Shown here: one piece after another, positions 26,027-37,097 of the stretch | How the letters are laid out: each line of letters opens with the position of its first letter | Position numbering within the stretch: the first letter of the stretch is position 1 | Assembly (NCBI RefSeq): GCF_013170705.1 | Contig: NZ_CP033334.1 | Location: 1,426,001-1,490,000 of the forward strand | Source of the DNA: Mesorhizobium loti | Lineage (GTDB): Bacteria > Pseudomonadota > Alphaproteobacteria > Rhizobiales > Rhizobiaceae | Direction: 5' to 3' | DNA: 64,000 nt | Translations under genes and position numbers: made by a program | Notes under the pieces: generated by a model | What the model was told of the DNA's origin: nothing | What the model saw: only the letters and a program-made list of their open reading frames with translations | The model's database searches: none

Positions 26027-26737
26027 ATGGAAAATATCGCACTCGCCGATCCGGGCGCGCAATTGTCGATTTGGTCGCTGTTCATGCAGGCCAGCTGGGT
26101 GGTCAAGCTGGTCATGATCGGGCTGCTTTGCGCCTCGGTCTGGACCTGGGCGATCATCATCGACAAGCTGGTTGCCTATGGCCGCATGCGGCTGGCGCTG
26201 AACCGCTTCGAGCAGGTCTTCTGGTCCGGGCAATCGCTGGAGGAGCTCTACCGCACGCTCGCCGACCGCAAGACGTCAGGCATGGGCGCCATTTTCGTCG
26301 CCGCCATGCGCGAATGGAAGAAGAGCTTCGAGAAGGGCGCCAAGACGCCGCTCGGCCTGCAGACCCGCATCGACAAGGCGATGGACCTGGCTCTGACCCG
26401 CGAGATGGAGAAGCTGGAGGGGCGCCTCGGCTTCCTCGCCACCACCGGTTCGGCCGCCCCCTTCATCGGCCTGTTCGGCACCGTGATCGGCATCATGACC
26501 TCGTTCCAGGCCATTGCCGGCTCCAAGAACACCAGCCTCGCGGTTGTCGCGCCCGGCATCGCCGAGGCGTTGCTGGCGACGGCGATCGGCCTGCTCGCAG
26601 CCATCCCGGCCGTCATTGCCTACAACAAGCTGTCATCCGATGCGAGCAAGCTCGCGGTGCGCATGGAAGGGTTCTCCGACGAGTTCTCCGCCATACTCTC
26701 GCGCCAAATCGATGAAAAAGTCGCGCCGAAGGCCTGA
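26027..26737 (+). CDS. tolQ: Tol-Pal system proton channel subunit TolQ
   Basis: A 236-residue inner-membrane protein with three helices, the first near residues 22-44. The channel-forming helices carry FLATTGSAAPFIGLFGTVIGI and IAEALLATAIGLLAAIPAVI, the TolQ/ExbB signature. With TolR it uses the proton gradient to energise TolA, which links to Pal for outer-membrane constriction at division. The start after AAGGACGTAACG gives the conserved MENIALADPG N-terminus. It is first of tolQRAB. Confidence 0.96.
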   Translation: MENIALADPGAQLSIWSLFMQASWVVKLVMIGLLCASVWTWAIIIDKLVAYGRMRLALNRFEQVFWSGQSLEELYRTLADRKTSGMGAIFVAAMREWKKSFEKGAKTPLGLQTRIDKAMDLALTREMEKLEGRLGFLATTGSAAPFIGLFGTVIGIMTSFQAIAGSKNTSLAVVAPGIAEALLATAIGLLAAIPAVIAYNKLSSDASKLAVRMEGFSDEFSAILSRQIDEKVAPKA

Positions 26738-26747
26738 GGAGTAACTA

Positions 26748-27200
26748 ATGGGTATGTCCGTAGGCATGTCGGGACGCGGCGGGCGCGGCCACAGGCGGCG
26801 CGGCCGCCACCATGGGCTGATGTCGGAGATCAACGTCACGCCGATGGTGGACGTCATGCTGGTGCTGTTGATCATCTTCATGGTCGCGGCGCCGATGCTC
26901 ACGGTCGGCGTGCCGATCGACCTGCCCGACACACAGGCCAAGGCCATGAATGCCGACACGCAGCCGATCACCGTCTCGATCAATGCCGCCGGCCAGATCT
27001 ATCTCCAGGAAACCGAGATCCCGATCGAGGACCTGGTGGCCAAGCTGCAGGCGATCTCCAAGACCGGCTATGAGGAACGCATCTTCATCCGTGGCGACAA
27101 GGCCACCGACTATGGCACGGCGATGAAGGTGATGGCCCGTATTTCGGCTGCCGGCTACAAGAATATCGGCCTGGTTTCGCTGCAGGAACAGGATCAATAG
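26748..27200 (+). CDS. tolR: Tol-Pal system protein TolR
   Basis: A 150-residue protein with one membrane helix. MSEINVTPMVDVMLVLLIIF contains the essential proton-relay Asp35. The periplasmic domain follows (QPITVSINAAGQIYLQ, IFIRGDKATDYGTAMKVMA). A basic, glycine/arginine-rich N-terminal extension of about 24 residues precedes the helix. It starts ten bases after tolQ. Confidence 0.95.
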   Translation: MGMSVGMSGRGGRGHRRRGRHHGLMSEINVTPMVDVMLVLLIIFMVAAPMLTVGVPIDLPDTQAKAMNADTQPITVSINAAGQIYLQETEIPIEDLVAKLQAISKTGYEERIFIRGDKATDYGTAMKVMARISAAGYKNIGLVSLQEQDQ

Positions 27201-27207
27201 ACGCGAG

Positions 27208-28365
27208 ATGAAGACCGGCCTCACCACATCGGTGATACTGCATACGGCGGTGCTGGCCTTCGGCCTGTTCACCCTGTCGGCGCCGGCCGCGCTGCCGTCC
27301 GCCGACGTGGAGTCGGTAGCGGTCGACATCGTGCCGATGGAAGCCATTGCGCAGACCTTGCAGGGCGACAAGAAGGCCGTGATGCATGAAAAGCCGGCGC
27401 CGCTGCCGACGCAGCGTCCCGACATCGTGCCGGCCGCCCAGAAGGTTGGCGAAAACAGCGTCGACACCGACAAGCCGATAACGCCGGAGGCCAAGCCGAA
27501 GCCCGTCGACACGACCTCGGCTCCGCCGCCCGCGCCGACGCCGAAGGAAATCCCGAAGACCGAGGACGTGCCGAAGCCGCAGGAAAAGCCCAAACCCACT
27601 CCGGCGACGGAGGTGGCGCCGGCGCCGCAGCCCAAGGAAGAAGTGAAGCCCGAGCCGGTCAAGCAGACGGAGCCCAAGCCGACGCCGGCCAAGCCGGCAC
27701 CGACCCCGCCGCCGCAGGACAAGACCGCGGCAATAGATCCGACCCCCGTGGTCAAGCCGGATGCCGTCGCCGAGGCCATAGCCAAGGATCCGCCTACCGA
27801 AGAGACGCAATTGCCGAGCTCGGCCCCGGCGCCGGAAGCGCGGCCGAAGCCGCAGCCGGCACCGGCTGAAAGCGCCAAGGCGCCAGATCGCAAGAATGCC
27901 GACAAGCCGGTCAAGGAAGCGTCGTCGAAACCGAAATCCGACGACAAGCAGTTCAACGCCAACGAGATCTCCGCCCTGCTCGACAAGCAGAAGCCTTCCG
28001 GCGGCGGCGCCAAGCGCTCGACGCAACAGGCGTCGCTGGGCGGCGACAAGGATCAAGGCCAGAAGCTGTCGAAGTCGGAGCAGGGCGCGCTGGAAAGCCA
28101 GTTGGGCGGTTGCTGGACATTGCCGGTCGGGCTGGAAGGCTCGGAGAATTTCGTCGTCGTCGTGCGCTTCAACCTGGACAACTCGGGCAAGCTCGACGGT
28201 CGCCCATCGGTCGAAAAGTCGAGCGGCAACCGGCAGTTCGATGAAAGCGCGGTTCGCGCGGTTCAGAAATGCGACGTGGCCGGCCTGCAGGTTCCCGCCG
28301 GCAAGCAGGACATCTGGAACGACATCCGCGTCACGTTCGATCCAAGGGAGATGCTGGGCCTCTAG
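27208..28365 (+). CDS. tolA: TolA-like envelope-spanning protein
   Basis: A 385-residue protein with an N-terminal membrane anchor (residues ~6-28), a long Pro/Lys/Glu/Ala-rich periplasmic stalk (~70-250) and a C-terminal TolA/TonB-like domain (~285-385). The C-terminal domain has two cysteines, Cys302 and Cys355, well placed for a disulfide. It connects the TolQR motor to Pal/TolB. The stalk has many proline runs, so translation probably depends on EF-P. It starts seven bases after tolR. Confidence 0.92.
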   Translation: MKTGLTTSVILHTAVLAFGLFTLSAPAALPSADVESVAVDIVPMEAIAQTLQGDKKAVMHEKPAPLPTQRPDIVPAAQKVGENSVDTDKPITPEAKPKPVDTTSAPPPAPTPKEIPKTEDVPKPQEKPKPTPATEVAPAPQPKEEVKPEPVKQTEPKPTPAKPAPTPPPQDKTAAIDPTPVVKPDAVAEAIAKDPPTEETQLPSSAPAPEARPKPQPAPAESAKAPDRKNADKPVKEASSKPKSDDKQFNANEISALLDKQKPSGGGAKRSTQQASLGGDKDQGQKLSKSEQGALESQLGGCWTLPVGLEGSENFVVVVRFNLDNSGKLDGRPSVEKSSGNRQFDESAVRAVQKCDVAGLQVPAGKQDIWNDIRVTFDPREMLGL

Positions 28366-28406
28366 GCCCTGACATCCGAAAAAATCAGTATGAGAAGCGA
28401 GAAGAC

Positions 28407-29717
28407 ATGAAATCAATCCTCAAGCCGCTCCTGATGATAGCAGCCATGGCCATGGGCATGACGGCTGCCGGCACGCTGCCGGCGCTGGCGCTCGTCGAGC
28501 TCAACGTCAACAAGGGCAATGTCGAGCCGCTGCCGATCGCGATCACCGATTTCCAGGGCGGCGATGCGCTTGGCGCGCAGATTTCCCAGATCGTCACCGC
28601 CGACCTGAAGCGCTCCGGCCTGTTCGCGCCGATCGACAAGAGCGCCTTTATCGAGAAGATCACCAATCCGGATGCCGCACCCCGCTTCGACGACTGGAAG
28701 GTGATCAACGCGCAGGCGCTGGTCACCGGCAGCGTCAGCAAGGAAGCCGACGGCCGTATTCGCGCCCAGTACCGGCTTTGGGACACTTTTGCCGGCCAAC
28801 AGATGGCGGGCGAGCAGTTCTTCGCCAATGACGCCAATCAGCGGCGCGTCGCCCACATCATCGCCGACGCCATCTACGAGCGGCTGACCGGCGAGAAGGG
28901 GTATTTCGACACGCGTGTGGTGTTCATCGACGAGTCCGGCGCCAAGAACGCGCGCAAGAAGCGCCTCGCCATCATGGACCAGGACGGCGCCAATGTCCGC
29001 TATCTCTCCGACGGCCGGTCGATCGTGCTGACGCCGCGTTTCTCGCCGAACCGGCAGGAAATCACCTATATGTCGTACGAAAGCGGCCAGCCGCGCGTCT
29101 ATCTCCTGCAGATCGAGACCGGACAGCGCGAACTGGTAGGCAATTTCCCCGGCATGACGTTTGCGCCGCGCTTCTCGCCCGACGGCCAGAAGGTGATCAT
29201 GAGCCTGCTGCGCGACGACGGCAATTCCAACATCTTCGCCATGGACCTGCGCAGCCGCTCGACGACGCGGCTGACCAACTCGACCGCCATCGACACCTCG
29301 CCCTCCTATTCGCCCGACGGCAGCAAGGTGGTGTTCACCTCCGACCGTGGCGGCCGCGCGCAGATCTATGTCATGGGCGCCGACGGCTCGGGCCAGACCC
29401 GCATTTCCTTCGGCGATGGCGTCTACTCGACGCCGGTGTGGTCGCCGCGCGGCGATCTCATCGCCTTCACCAAGCAGACCGGCGGCGAATTCCAGATCGG
29501 TGTCATGAAGACCGACGGTTCGGGCGAGCGCATCCTGTCGTCCGGCTTCCAGCAGGAAGGGCCGACCTGGGCGCCGAATGGCCGCGTCTTGATGTTCTTC
29601 CGCGACGCCAATGGCGGACCGAAACTGGTTTCGGTCGATCTTACCGGCCGCAACGAACAGCCCATCCCGACCGCGAACTTCGCGTCCGACCCGGCCTGGT
29701 CGCCGCTGCTGGAATAA
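28407..29717 (+). CDS. tolB: Tol-Pal system beta-propeller protein TolB
   Basis: A 436-residue periplasmic protein with a signal peptide ending near ALA (residue ~31), an N-terminal alpha/beta domain and a six-bladed propeller whose blades show the repeated SPDG/W-D-like pattern ([58 protein letters not shown]). TolB cycles between TolA and Pal. A terminator follows at 29744. Confidence 0.96.
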   Translation: MKSILKPLLMIAAMAMGMTAAGTLPALALVELNVNKGNVEPLPIAITDFQGGDALGAQISQIVTADLKRSGLFAPIDKSAFIEKITNPDAAPRFDDWKVINAQALVTGSVSKEADGRIRAQYRLWDTFAGQQMAGEQFFANDANQRRVAHIIADAIYERLTGEKGYFDTRVVFIDESGAKNARKKRLAIMDQDGANVRYLSDGRSIVLTPRFSPNRQEITYMSYESGQPRVYLLQIETGQRELVGNFPGMTFAPRFSPDGQKVIMSLLRDDGNSNIFAMDLRSRSTTRLTNSTAIDTSPSYSPDGSKVVFTSDRGGRAQIYVMGADGSGQTRISFGDGVYSTPVWSPRGDLIAFTKQTGGEFQIGVMKTDGSGERILSSGFQQEGPTWAPNGRVLMFFRDANGGPKLVSVDLTGRNEQPIPTANFASDPAWSPLLE

Positions 29718-29743
29718 GAGTCGGCTGAATTGCCACATGATGG

Positions 29744-29766
29744 AAGGGGCCGTTTCGGCCCCTTTT
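29744..29766 (+). terminator. Terminator after tolB
   Basis: AAGGGGCCG-TTT-CGGCCCCTT followed by T residues. It separates tolQRAB from pal, so pal must have its own promoter in the 200 bases that follow. Confidence 0.85.
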
Positions 29767-29963
29767 CCACGTATTGGTCGCGTTTTGGCCGCATTTCCGC
29801 CTAGGCTCCGCGCCAACTGTGGCCCGGATCAAACAGGTTGCGGACGGGCAGCTAAACCAATTTTTAACCGTGTTTCTTGAATGCCGGTTAACCCAAACGT
29901 GGTTACTGGGTGATCAACGAAATCACTCGAATACGATCACTCGCAATACGAAGGAGAGGCGGC

Positions 29964-30470
29964 ATGGGCCGTATCGCAGCACTTACCACAAACCCGGTCA
30001 TGATCGCGCTGGTGGCGATGCTCGCCATCACCGGTTGCGCCTCGAAGAAGACCCCGAACAACGCGGCAGACCTTGGCCTCAACGGTGCCGGCGCGGCAAC
30101 GCCAGGTTCCGCGCAGGACTTCACCGTCAATATCGGCGACCGCATCTTCTTCGATACGGACTCGACCTCGATCAGGGCTGACGCACAGCAGACGCTTTCG
30201 CGCCAGGCGCAGTGGCTGAACAAGTACAAGCAGTACGCCATCGTCGTCGAAGGCCATGCCGACGAACGAGGCACGCGCGAATACAATCTGGCGCTCGGTG
30301 CCCGCCGCGCTGCCGCTACCCGCGACTTCCTGGTCTCCAAGGGTGTGGCTTCCAGCCGCCTGAAGACCATTTCCTACGGCAAGGAGCGTCCTGTCGCTGT
30401 CTGCGATGACATCTCCTGCTGGTCGCAGAACCGCCGCGCGGTCACCACGCTCAGCGGCGCCGGCTCCTGA
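29964..30470 (+). CDS. pal: Peptidoglycan-associated lipoprotein Pal
   Basis: A 168-residue outer-membrane lipoprotein. The lipobox is LAITGC with Cys25, then a short linker and an OmpA-type peptidoglycan-binding domain (DRIFFDTDSTSI, VVEGHADERGTREYNLALG, NRRAVTTL). Start chosen at the ATG after AAGGAGAGGCGGC. The gene is bounded by terminators on both sides, suggesting a monocistronic, highly expressed transcript. Confidence 0.96.
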   Translation: MGRIAALTTNPVMIALVAMLAITGCASKKTPNNAADLGLNGAGAATPGSAQDFTVNIGDRIFFDTDSTSIRADAQQTLSRQAQWLNKYKQYAIVVEGHADERGTREYNLALGARRAAATRDFLVSKGVASSRLKTISYGKERPVAVCDDISCWSQNRRAVTTLSGAGS

Positions 30471-30539
30471 GTCGGATACATCCGATCGGCGCGTTGCGAG
30501 ATGCGCCGTCGAGCGACAAAAATACAACACACCCTTGCG

Positions 30540-30565
30540 AAAGGCGGCCCTCGGGTCGCCTTTTT
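30540..30565 (+). terminator. Terminator after pal
   Basis: Stem AAGGCG.CCC/GGG.CGCCTT with one mismatch, followed by five T, 70 bases after the pal stop codon. Confidence 0.75.
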
Positions 30566-30690
30566 CATGTCTAGACACCTGAAACAAAATTTGGCCGAAG
30601 TCTCGGGCCCTGCTATGAGCCGAGGGCGCTTGGCTGGTCCCACTCTGGTTGGAAGGCGCGAAAAGACTAACGACACACGGCGAGAGGCAC

Positions 30691-31806
30691 ATGCATTTGA
30701 GATCGGTTCTGAGCGGCACGCTTGCGCTGCTGCTCCTATCAGGCGTCACCGCCCCGGCTAGTGGCCTGGGGGCCAGCGGCACCGGGCAATCAACCGACAG
30801 CGGCTTTTCCTTCCATCTGCCCAGCATCGAGCTGCCCAGCCTTTTCGGTGAAAAGAAGAAGCCGGATCAGGTCCAGATGGTGCAGTCCGATCCTACTGCC
30901 GTCACCAGCCTGCAAGACCAGCTGCGGCAGATGAACGGAAAGATCGAGGAACTCAATTTCCAGGTCCTGCAGATGCAGGAGCAAATCCGCAAGCAGCAGG
31001 AAGACAACGAGTTCCGCTTCCAGCAGCTGGAAGGCGGCTCGCAGGGCGGACAGGCACCGGCGGCACCAAAGAAGAAGTCCGACGCCACCACCGACACCAA
31101 CACCGACGTGGCTGCGGCCCCAGCAACCCAAGCGCCGGCTGATGCCGGCGCCGCCACCGGCAGCGATCAGTCGAGCGGCGGCAAGACGGTTGAGGATGTC
31201 ATCGTCGAATCACCCGATGGCGATCCCGGCAAGGTGATCCCCGGCACGGGAGCGCCGGAAAAAACCTTTGGCTCCATCACCGTCGACAAGAACGGCAACG
31301 TGATCGATGCCGGTGGCAGCACACAGGCAACCGCCCCGGCGCAAGACACCGCCCCGGCCACCGGCGCACCGGCCAAGGCCGGCAAGTCCGGCGGCACGGT
31401 GGTTGCCGCACTGCCTTCGACCAAAGACCCGGAAGAACTCTACCGCAATTCCTACCAGTTCATCCTGTCGGGCGACTACAGCACCGCCGAACAGGGTTTT
31501 CGCGATCATATTTCCCGCTTCCCCCGCGATGCGAAGACGGCGGACGCGCATTACTGGCTGGGTGAATCGCTGCTTGGCCAGCAGAAATACCGCGACGCGG
31601 CCGAGGTGTTCCTCGCCGCCAGCAAGGACTATCCCAAGGCCAAGAAGGCACCCGACATGCTTTTGAAGCTCGGCGTGTCGCTGGTCGGCCTCAAGCAGCA
31701 CGATGTCGCCTGCGCCACCTTCAGCGAGGTCGGCAAGCGCTACCCCGATATTTCCAATGCGCTCAAGGAACGGGTCAAGCAGGAGAAGGCCCTGGCTGCT
31801 TGCTGA
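30691..31806 (+). CDS. cpoB: Cell division coordinator CpoB (YbgF)
   Basis: A 371-residue periplasmic protein. A signal peptide ends near residue 26; residues ~65-115 form the trimerising coiled coil (SLQDQLRQMNGKIEELNFQV); a long Pro/Ala/Thr linker follows; and residues ~255-371 carry TPR repeats (ELYRNSYQFILSGDYSTAEQ, DAHYWLGESLLGQQKYRDAA). CpoB couples outer-membrane constriction by Tol-Pal with peptidoglycan synthesis. The start MHLRSVLSG follows a GAGAGG site. Confidence 0.92.
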   Translation: MHLRSVLSGTLALLLLSGVTAPASGLGASGTGQSTDSGFSFHLPSIELPSLFGEKKKPDQVQMVQSDPTAVTSLQDQLRQMNGKIEELNFQVLQMQEQIRKQQEDNEFRFQQLEGGSQGGQAPAAPKKKSDATTDTNTDVAAAPATQAPADAGAATGSDQSSGGKTVEDVIVESPDGDPGKVIPGTGAPEKTFGSITVDKNGNVIDAGGSTQATAPAQDTAPATGAPAKAGKSGGTVVAALPSTKDPEELYRNSYQFILSGDYSTAEQGFRDHISRFPRDAKTADAHYWLGESLLGQQKYRDAAEVFLAASKDYPKAKKAPDMLLKLGVSLVGLKQHDVACATFSEVGKRYPDISNALKERVKQEKALAAC

Positions 31807-31816
31807 TTTTTCTCCC

Positions 31817-31860
31817 GCATGCCCTATTCCCGAAACCGGGACCACTTTTGGGCGACACGC
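31817..31860. repeat. GCATG-type intergenic palindrome between cpoB and tilS
   Basis: Contains CCCGAAACCGGGACCACTTT, the same core as the element at 9882 (CCGAAA...ACTTTT) and the GCATG left end. It fills almost the whole 58-base spacer between the two genes. Confidence 0.55.
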
Positions 31861-31864
31861 GTTG

Positions 31865-33238
31865 ATGCTCGAGACCGAGCCTGATCTTTCGACCAGACTT
31901 TTTTCGCATATCGATTTTACCCACGGCGCCGTGGTGGCCGTGTCCGGCGGCAGCGACTCGACCGCCCTGCTCCTGCTTCTCAAACAACATCTTGACCGAA
32001 CCGCGCCCTCCGTGCGGCTGCTGGCCGTGACAGTCGACCATGGCCTTCGGCACGGTTCGGCGGCCGAGGCGCAAGCCGTGGCGAAGCTGTGCGCCGAGCG
32101 CGGCATTGCCCACCACACCATGGTCTGGGTCGGAAACAAACCATCGGCCGGCCTACCGGCGGCGGCGCGGGAAGCGCGCTATCGGCTGCTTGCAGAGGCG
32201 GCGCGCGCGCATGGCATCGGCCTGATTGTGACCGGCCATACGGCCGACGACCAGGCCGAGACGGTGCTGATGCGGCAGGCGCGGGATGAGCCCCGGGAGT
32301 TTGCCGAAACGGCAAGCCGTGGGCTTGCCGGCATGGCACCGGCCACCCTCTACGACTGGCGCGAATGGATCATTCGCCCGCTGCTGGGCACGCGGCGCTC
32401 GGCGCTTCGCGATTTCCTGCGGCGTGAACATGTCGGCTGGGCCGAGGATCCGACCAACATCGACGAGGCCTTCGAGCGGCCGCGAATGCGTGCCTCGCTT
32501 GCCGGTGACAGTTTCCGGCGTATGGACGATGCGTTGGCACTGGCCAACCAGGCGGCTGTCGAACGCAGGCGGCTTGGCGAAAGCGCCGCCGATCTGATCC
32601 GTCGTTTCGCCGGCCAGCCCGCCATCGGCCTTATCCGCCTCGATCCACGCCTGCTTTCGGCCGGCGTCGACCGGGCGGCCATCTATGCGTTGCGTATCTT
32701 GCTGGCCACAGCCGGAGGCGTCGCCTTTCTTCCGGACCAGGCGCGCAGCGAGGCTCTGTTCGGCCGGCTGAAGGCCGGATTCCTTTGCGCCACATTGTCG
32801 CGGACCGTGGTCGATTTCCGGCGCGCCGGCATCTTCCTGCGGCGCGAGGCAAGGGGATTGCCGCCCACCGCCGCGGCCATCGACAACACCATCTGGGACG
32901 GCCGCCGCCACATCACATTGGACGACAGTTCCGGCGCATTGTTGATCGCACCGTTGGGGAGCGCGGCGACGAGACGGCTGGCAGCCGCCAGGGAAGAGAC
33001 ACCGCAAAGCCTGATGCGCGCCGCGTCTGCCACTGAACCGAGCTTATGGCAAGCCGTTGAAAACGCTCGATCGCGAGGCGACGAGCCGGCCCGCCAAGGG
33101 TTTGCGGTGCGGCCGGTGGTTGCACCTTTTGCCCGCTTCCTGCCGTCCTTCGATCTGGCGCCGGCGCGGGCCGTCGCCGAACTGATCGGCGCGCCGCCAC
33201 CTCCCGCCCCGCCTTTCAGCGGCCACAGTGCCGGCTGA
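31865..33238 (+). CDS. tilS: tRNA(Ile)-lysidine synthase TilS
   Basis: A 457-residue ATP-dependent enzyme that converts C34 of the CAU-anticodon tRNA-Ile into lysidine. The PP-loop SGGSDST is at residues 27-33, and the family segments VDHGLRHGSAAEA, VTGHTADDQAETVLMR and WIIRPLLGTRRSALRDFL follow. The C-terminal ~200 residues are less conserved, as usual. The start MLETEPDLST lies directly after the repeat at 31817; upstream in-frame codons are within cpoB. Confidence 0.93.
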   Translation: MLETEPDLSTRLFSHIDFTHGAVVAVSGGSDSTALLLLLKQHLDRTAPSVRLLAVTVDHGLRHGSAAEAQAVAKLCAERGIAHHTMVWVGNKPSAGLPAAAREARYRLLAEAARAHGIGLIVTGHTADDQAETVLMRQARDEPREFAETASRGLAGMAPATLYDWREWIIRPLLGTRRSALRDFLRREHVGWAEDPTNIDEAFERPRMRASLAGDSFRRMDDALALANQAAVERRRLGESAADLIRRFAGQPAIGLIRLDPRLLSAGVDRAAIYALRILLATAGGVAFLPDQARSEALFGRLKAGFLCATLSRTVVDFRRAGIFLRREARGLPPTAAAIDNTIWDGRRHITLDDSSGALLIAPLGSAATRRLAAAREETPQSLMRAASATEPSLWQAVENARSRGDEPARQGFAVRPVVAPFARFLPSFDLAPARAVAELIGAPPPPAPPFSGHSAG

Positions 33239-33274
33239 TGGTGGTCGAAAGCTTAACCCAGACGTGCTGTTCTG

Positions 33275-33303
33275 CTTGGCAAGGGGAGGCGCTCTCCCTA
33301 TGT
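33275..33303 (+). promoter_or_regulatory. Predicted sigma-70-type promoter of ftsH
   Basis: CTTGGC-N17-CTATGT, close to the rhizobial housekeeping consensus CTTGAC-N17-CTATAT, 58 bases before the ftsH start. The CTTG box is also compatible with RpoH recognition. Confidence 0.55.
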
Positions 33304-33360
33304 TAGGCCCAAGTTTCCTCTCATGATGCTGTCCGTCCGCGGACACCAACGGGACAATTG

Positions 33361-35289
<1,929 letters not shown>

Positions 35290-35316
35290 GGTTCGCGCGA
35301 GAGAGACTGATCGAGA

Positions 35317-35345
35317 AACGCCGCGGCTTGGTCCGCGGCGTTTTT
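35317..35345 (+). terminator. Terminator after ftsH
   Basis: AACGCCGCGG and CCGCGGCGTT, a perfect 10-bp stem with a 6-base loop followed by T residues. Confidence 0.9.
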
Positions 35346-35412
35346 GTTTGGATTTCGACTCGTCAGCGATCTTGCGTCCAAAGCTTTGGCGATCGGGAGA
35401 AACCCGGGCTCA

Positions 35413-35452
35413 GCCGATCTCCCCCGTGGGGGGCCCAGTGGGGGAGATTGGC
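35413..35452. repeat. CCCCC-type intergenic palindrome
   Basis: Arms GCCGATCTCCCCC and GGGGGAGATTGGC (one mismatch pair) around a G/C-rich centre. It has the same general form as the large palindrome at 56781 (CCCTCCCCC...GGGGGAGGG). It lies between the ftsH terminator and the minus-strand Cys-repeat gene. Confidence 0.6.
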
Positions 35453-35513
35453 AGCGTCGCCGGCCGCGCGTCTCCCCAGCGCAGAATGGGATTCTTCCTG
35501 AAGCCGCCAACGG

Positions 35514-35546
35514 AAAGCCCGCGAACCTTGCGGCTCGCGGGCCTTT
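35514..35546 (-). terminator. Terminator of the smaller Cys-repeat gene
   Basis: Read on the minus strand, a TCGCGGGC-type stem with GCCCGCGA and flanking A/T tracts, 25 bases beyond the stop codon at 35571. Confidence 0.7.
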
Positions 35547-35570
35547 GATTTCTTCAGATGCCGCTGGCGA

Positions 35571-36023
35571 TCAGCTCTTCAGCTTGGCATTGCACAGGCT
35601 GTAATAACCGCCGCCCTTCTGGATCCAGCGAAGGCCGTTCAACGTACCCGCCTCCTTGTTGCCGTGATAACCCTGCAGGCACGTCTTCATCCGTGCCTTC
35701 GCGGGCTTTTCGGTCTTGAACTCGGCGGCGAGGGTGGTCGGGAATGTCACGCCCGCCGGGGCTACGCTGGGGGCGACCGCCGCGCTGGTTTCCGTTTCCG
35801 GCGGCAGCGCGGTTTTGACCGTATCAGCGCTGACACTCTCCGCTGCTGGCGTGGCGCATTTCTCCTTGCGGAAAGCGGCCCAGTCCATGCCGTTCAGAGT
35901 GCCGCCTTCCTTGGCTGTCCGATAGGTCTCGCCGCATTCCTTCATCGTCAGTGCACTTGCAGGGGCGACGCCGCAAGCAACCAATACCGTCACAGCCAAT
36001 ACCGCCAATTTCAAACCACGCAT
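35571..36023 (-). CDS. Secreted Cys-repeat protein, smaller paralogue
   Basis: A 150-residue protein with a signal peptide ending near SALT (residue ~25). Two copies of a ~30-residue motif are present: MKECGETYRTAKEGGTLNGM...C just after the signal, and MKTCLQGYHGNKEAGTLNGL...LC at the C-terminus, separated by a Pro/Ala/Thr linker. Each copy has two Cys about 25-30 residues apart, a YxxxK core, a GTLNG turn and a Trp. The C-terminal IQKGGGYYSLCNAKLKS tail is nearly identical to that of the neighbour at 36264. The spacing of Cys recalls PsiF-like repeats, but this is only a resemblance. Function unknown. Confidence 0.75.
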   Translation of the reverse strand: MRGLKLAVLAVTVLVACGVAPASALTMKECGETYRTAKEGGTLNGMDWAAFRKEKCATPAAESVSADTVKTALPPETETSAAVAPSVAPAGVTFPTTLAAEFKTEKPAKARMKTCLQGYHGNKEAGTLNGLRWIQKGGGYYSLCNAKLKS

Positions 36024-36207
36024 AAGACCCTCCCTGGTTGATAACAAGTTTGGCGTCTCTTTGTATATGGTTTGTTCTTCATATGTTCAACCAGAATCTT
36101 TGCGGGGCAGCCAACTGTCGTTGTGCAGTGTGAGCGAATTGATGATGCCGACAGCTTCCGTGATATGGAGATGCGGGTAGGGTCGCGGGCGTCTTCGCGC
36201 GTAACAA

Positions 36208-36239
36208 AAAGCCCGCGCATCGCGAGATGCGCGGGCTTT
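36208..36239. terminator. Bidirectional terminator downstream of the larger Cys-repeat gene
   Basis: AAAGCCCGCGCATC-GCGA-GATGCGCGGGCTTT, a perfect 14-bp stem with A and T runs on opposite sides. On the minus strand it ends transcription of the gene at 36264 about 25 bases after its stop codon. Confidence 0.88.
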
Positions 36240-36263
36240 CGTTCGGGGAAAATGGCTACGCGA

Positions 36264-37097
36264 TCAGCCCTTCAGCTTGGCGTTGCACAGGCTGTAGAAG
36301 CCGCCGCCCTTCTGGATCCACTTCAGGCCGCCAAGCGCGTTGGCATCCTTGAGCACATAGTACTGGTCGAGGCAGGTATGCATGCGGCCCTTGCCGGGGG
36401 TCTCGCTGGCATACTTAGCCGAGATCGCGGACGGGAAGGTGACGCCCTTGGGCGCAACCGTCGTCGGCTTTGCCGGCTCGTTGGTGTAGTTCGCTTCGCT
36501 CGGAGCAGGCACGCTGTCGTCATCCGAGGCGGCGGCACCGCACTCGGCCTTGCGGAAGTCGTTCCACTTCTGGCCCTTCAACGTGTTCGCCGTTTTGGCC
36601 GCCTGGTACTTGGCGCTGCACTCGGCCATGGTCAGGCCCTTGCCGTCGGCGGCAGCAGCGGCCTTGGTGGTCGCCGGCTTGGTGGTGGCGGCGGCGGCGG
36701 ATGCGCCGGCGGCGCACTCGGCCTTGCGGAAGTCGTTCCACTTCTGGCCGTTCAGCGTGCCGGCGGCCTTGGCCGCCTGGTACTTGGCGCTGCATTCCTT
36801 GGCCGTCAGGCCCTTGGCGGCGCTGTCGTCAGCGGCCGCTGCCTTGGCGGCCTTGGCCGGCTTGGTCTCGGCCGCCTTCTTCGTGTCGGCCGGCTTGGTG
36901 TCCGTGGTGGCAGCCGCGTCGGTGCCGCACTGCGCCTTGCGGAACTGGTTCCAGGTGGCGCCAGCAAGTGTCCCCGCGTCCTTGGCCGCGTTATATTTCG
37001 TGCTGCACTCGGCCATCGTCAGCGCGTTGGCTGGCGCAGCCAGGAACAACGTCACTACGGCGAGGCCGGTCAGAGTGGCAAGTCGGTGGATGAGCAT
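36264..37097 (-). CDS. Secreted Cys-repeat protein, larger paralogue
   Basis: A 277-residue protein with a signal peptide ending near NALT (residue ~26) and four copies of the C-x2-KY-x3-K-x-AGTL-x-G-x2-W-x2-FRK-x2-C motif. Three copies form the N-terminal half (starting near residues 27, 95 and 151) and are joined by Ala/Lys/Thr-rich linkers; the fourth, diverged copy (HTCLDQYYVLKDANALGGL) ends in IQKGGGFYSLCNAKLKG. Two of the copies share blocks such as QKWNDFRKAEC exactly, evidence of recent internal duplication. It is a paralogue of the gene at 35571. Each copy could form its own disulfide in the periplasm. Function unknown. Confidence 0.75.
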   Translation of the reverse strand: MLIHRLATLTGLAVVTLFLAAPANALTMAECSTKYNAAKDAGTLAGATWNQFRKAQCGTDAAATTDTKPADTKKAAETKPAKAAKAAAADDSAAKGLTAKECSAKYQAAKAAGTLNGQKWNDFRKAECAAGASAAAATTKPATTKAAAAADGKGLTMAECSAKYQAAKTANTLKGQKWNDFRKAECGAAASDDDSVPAPSEANYTNEPAKPTTVAPKGVTFPSAISAKYASETPGKGRMHTCLDQYYVLKDANALGGLKWIQKGGGFYSLCNAKLKG

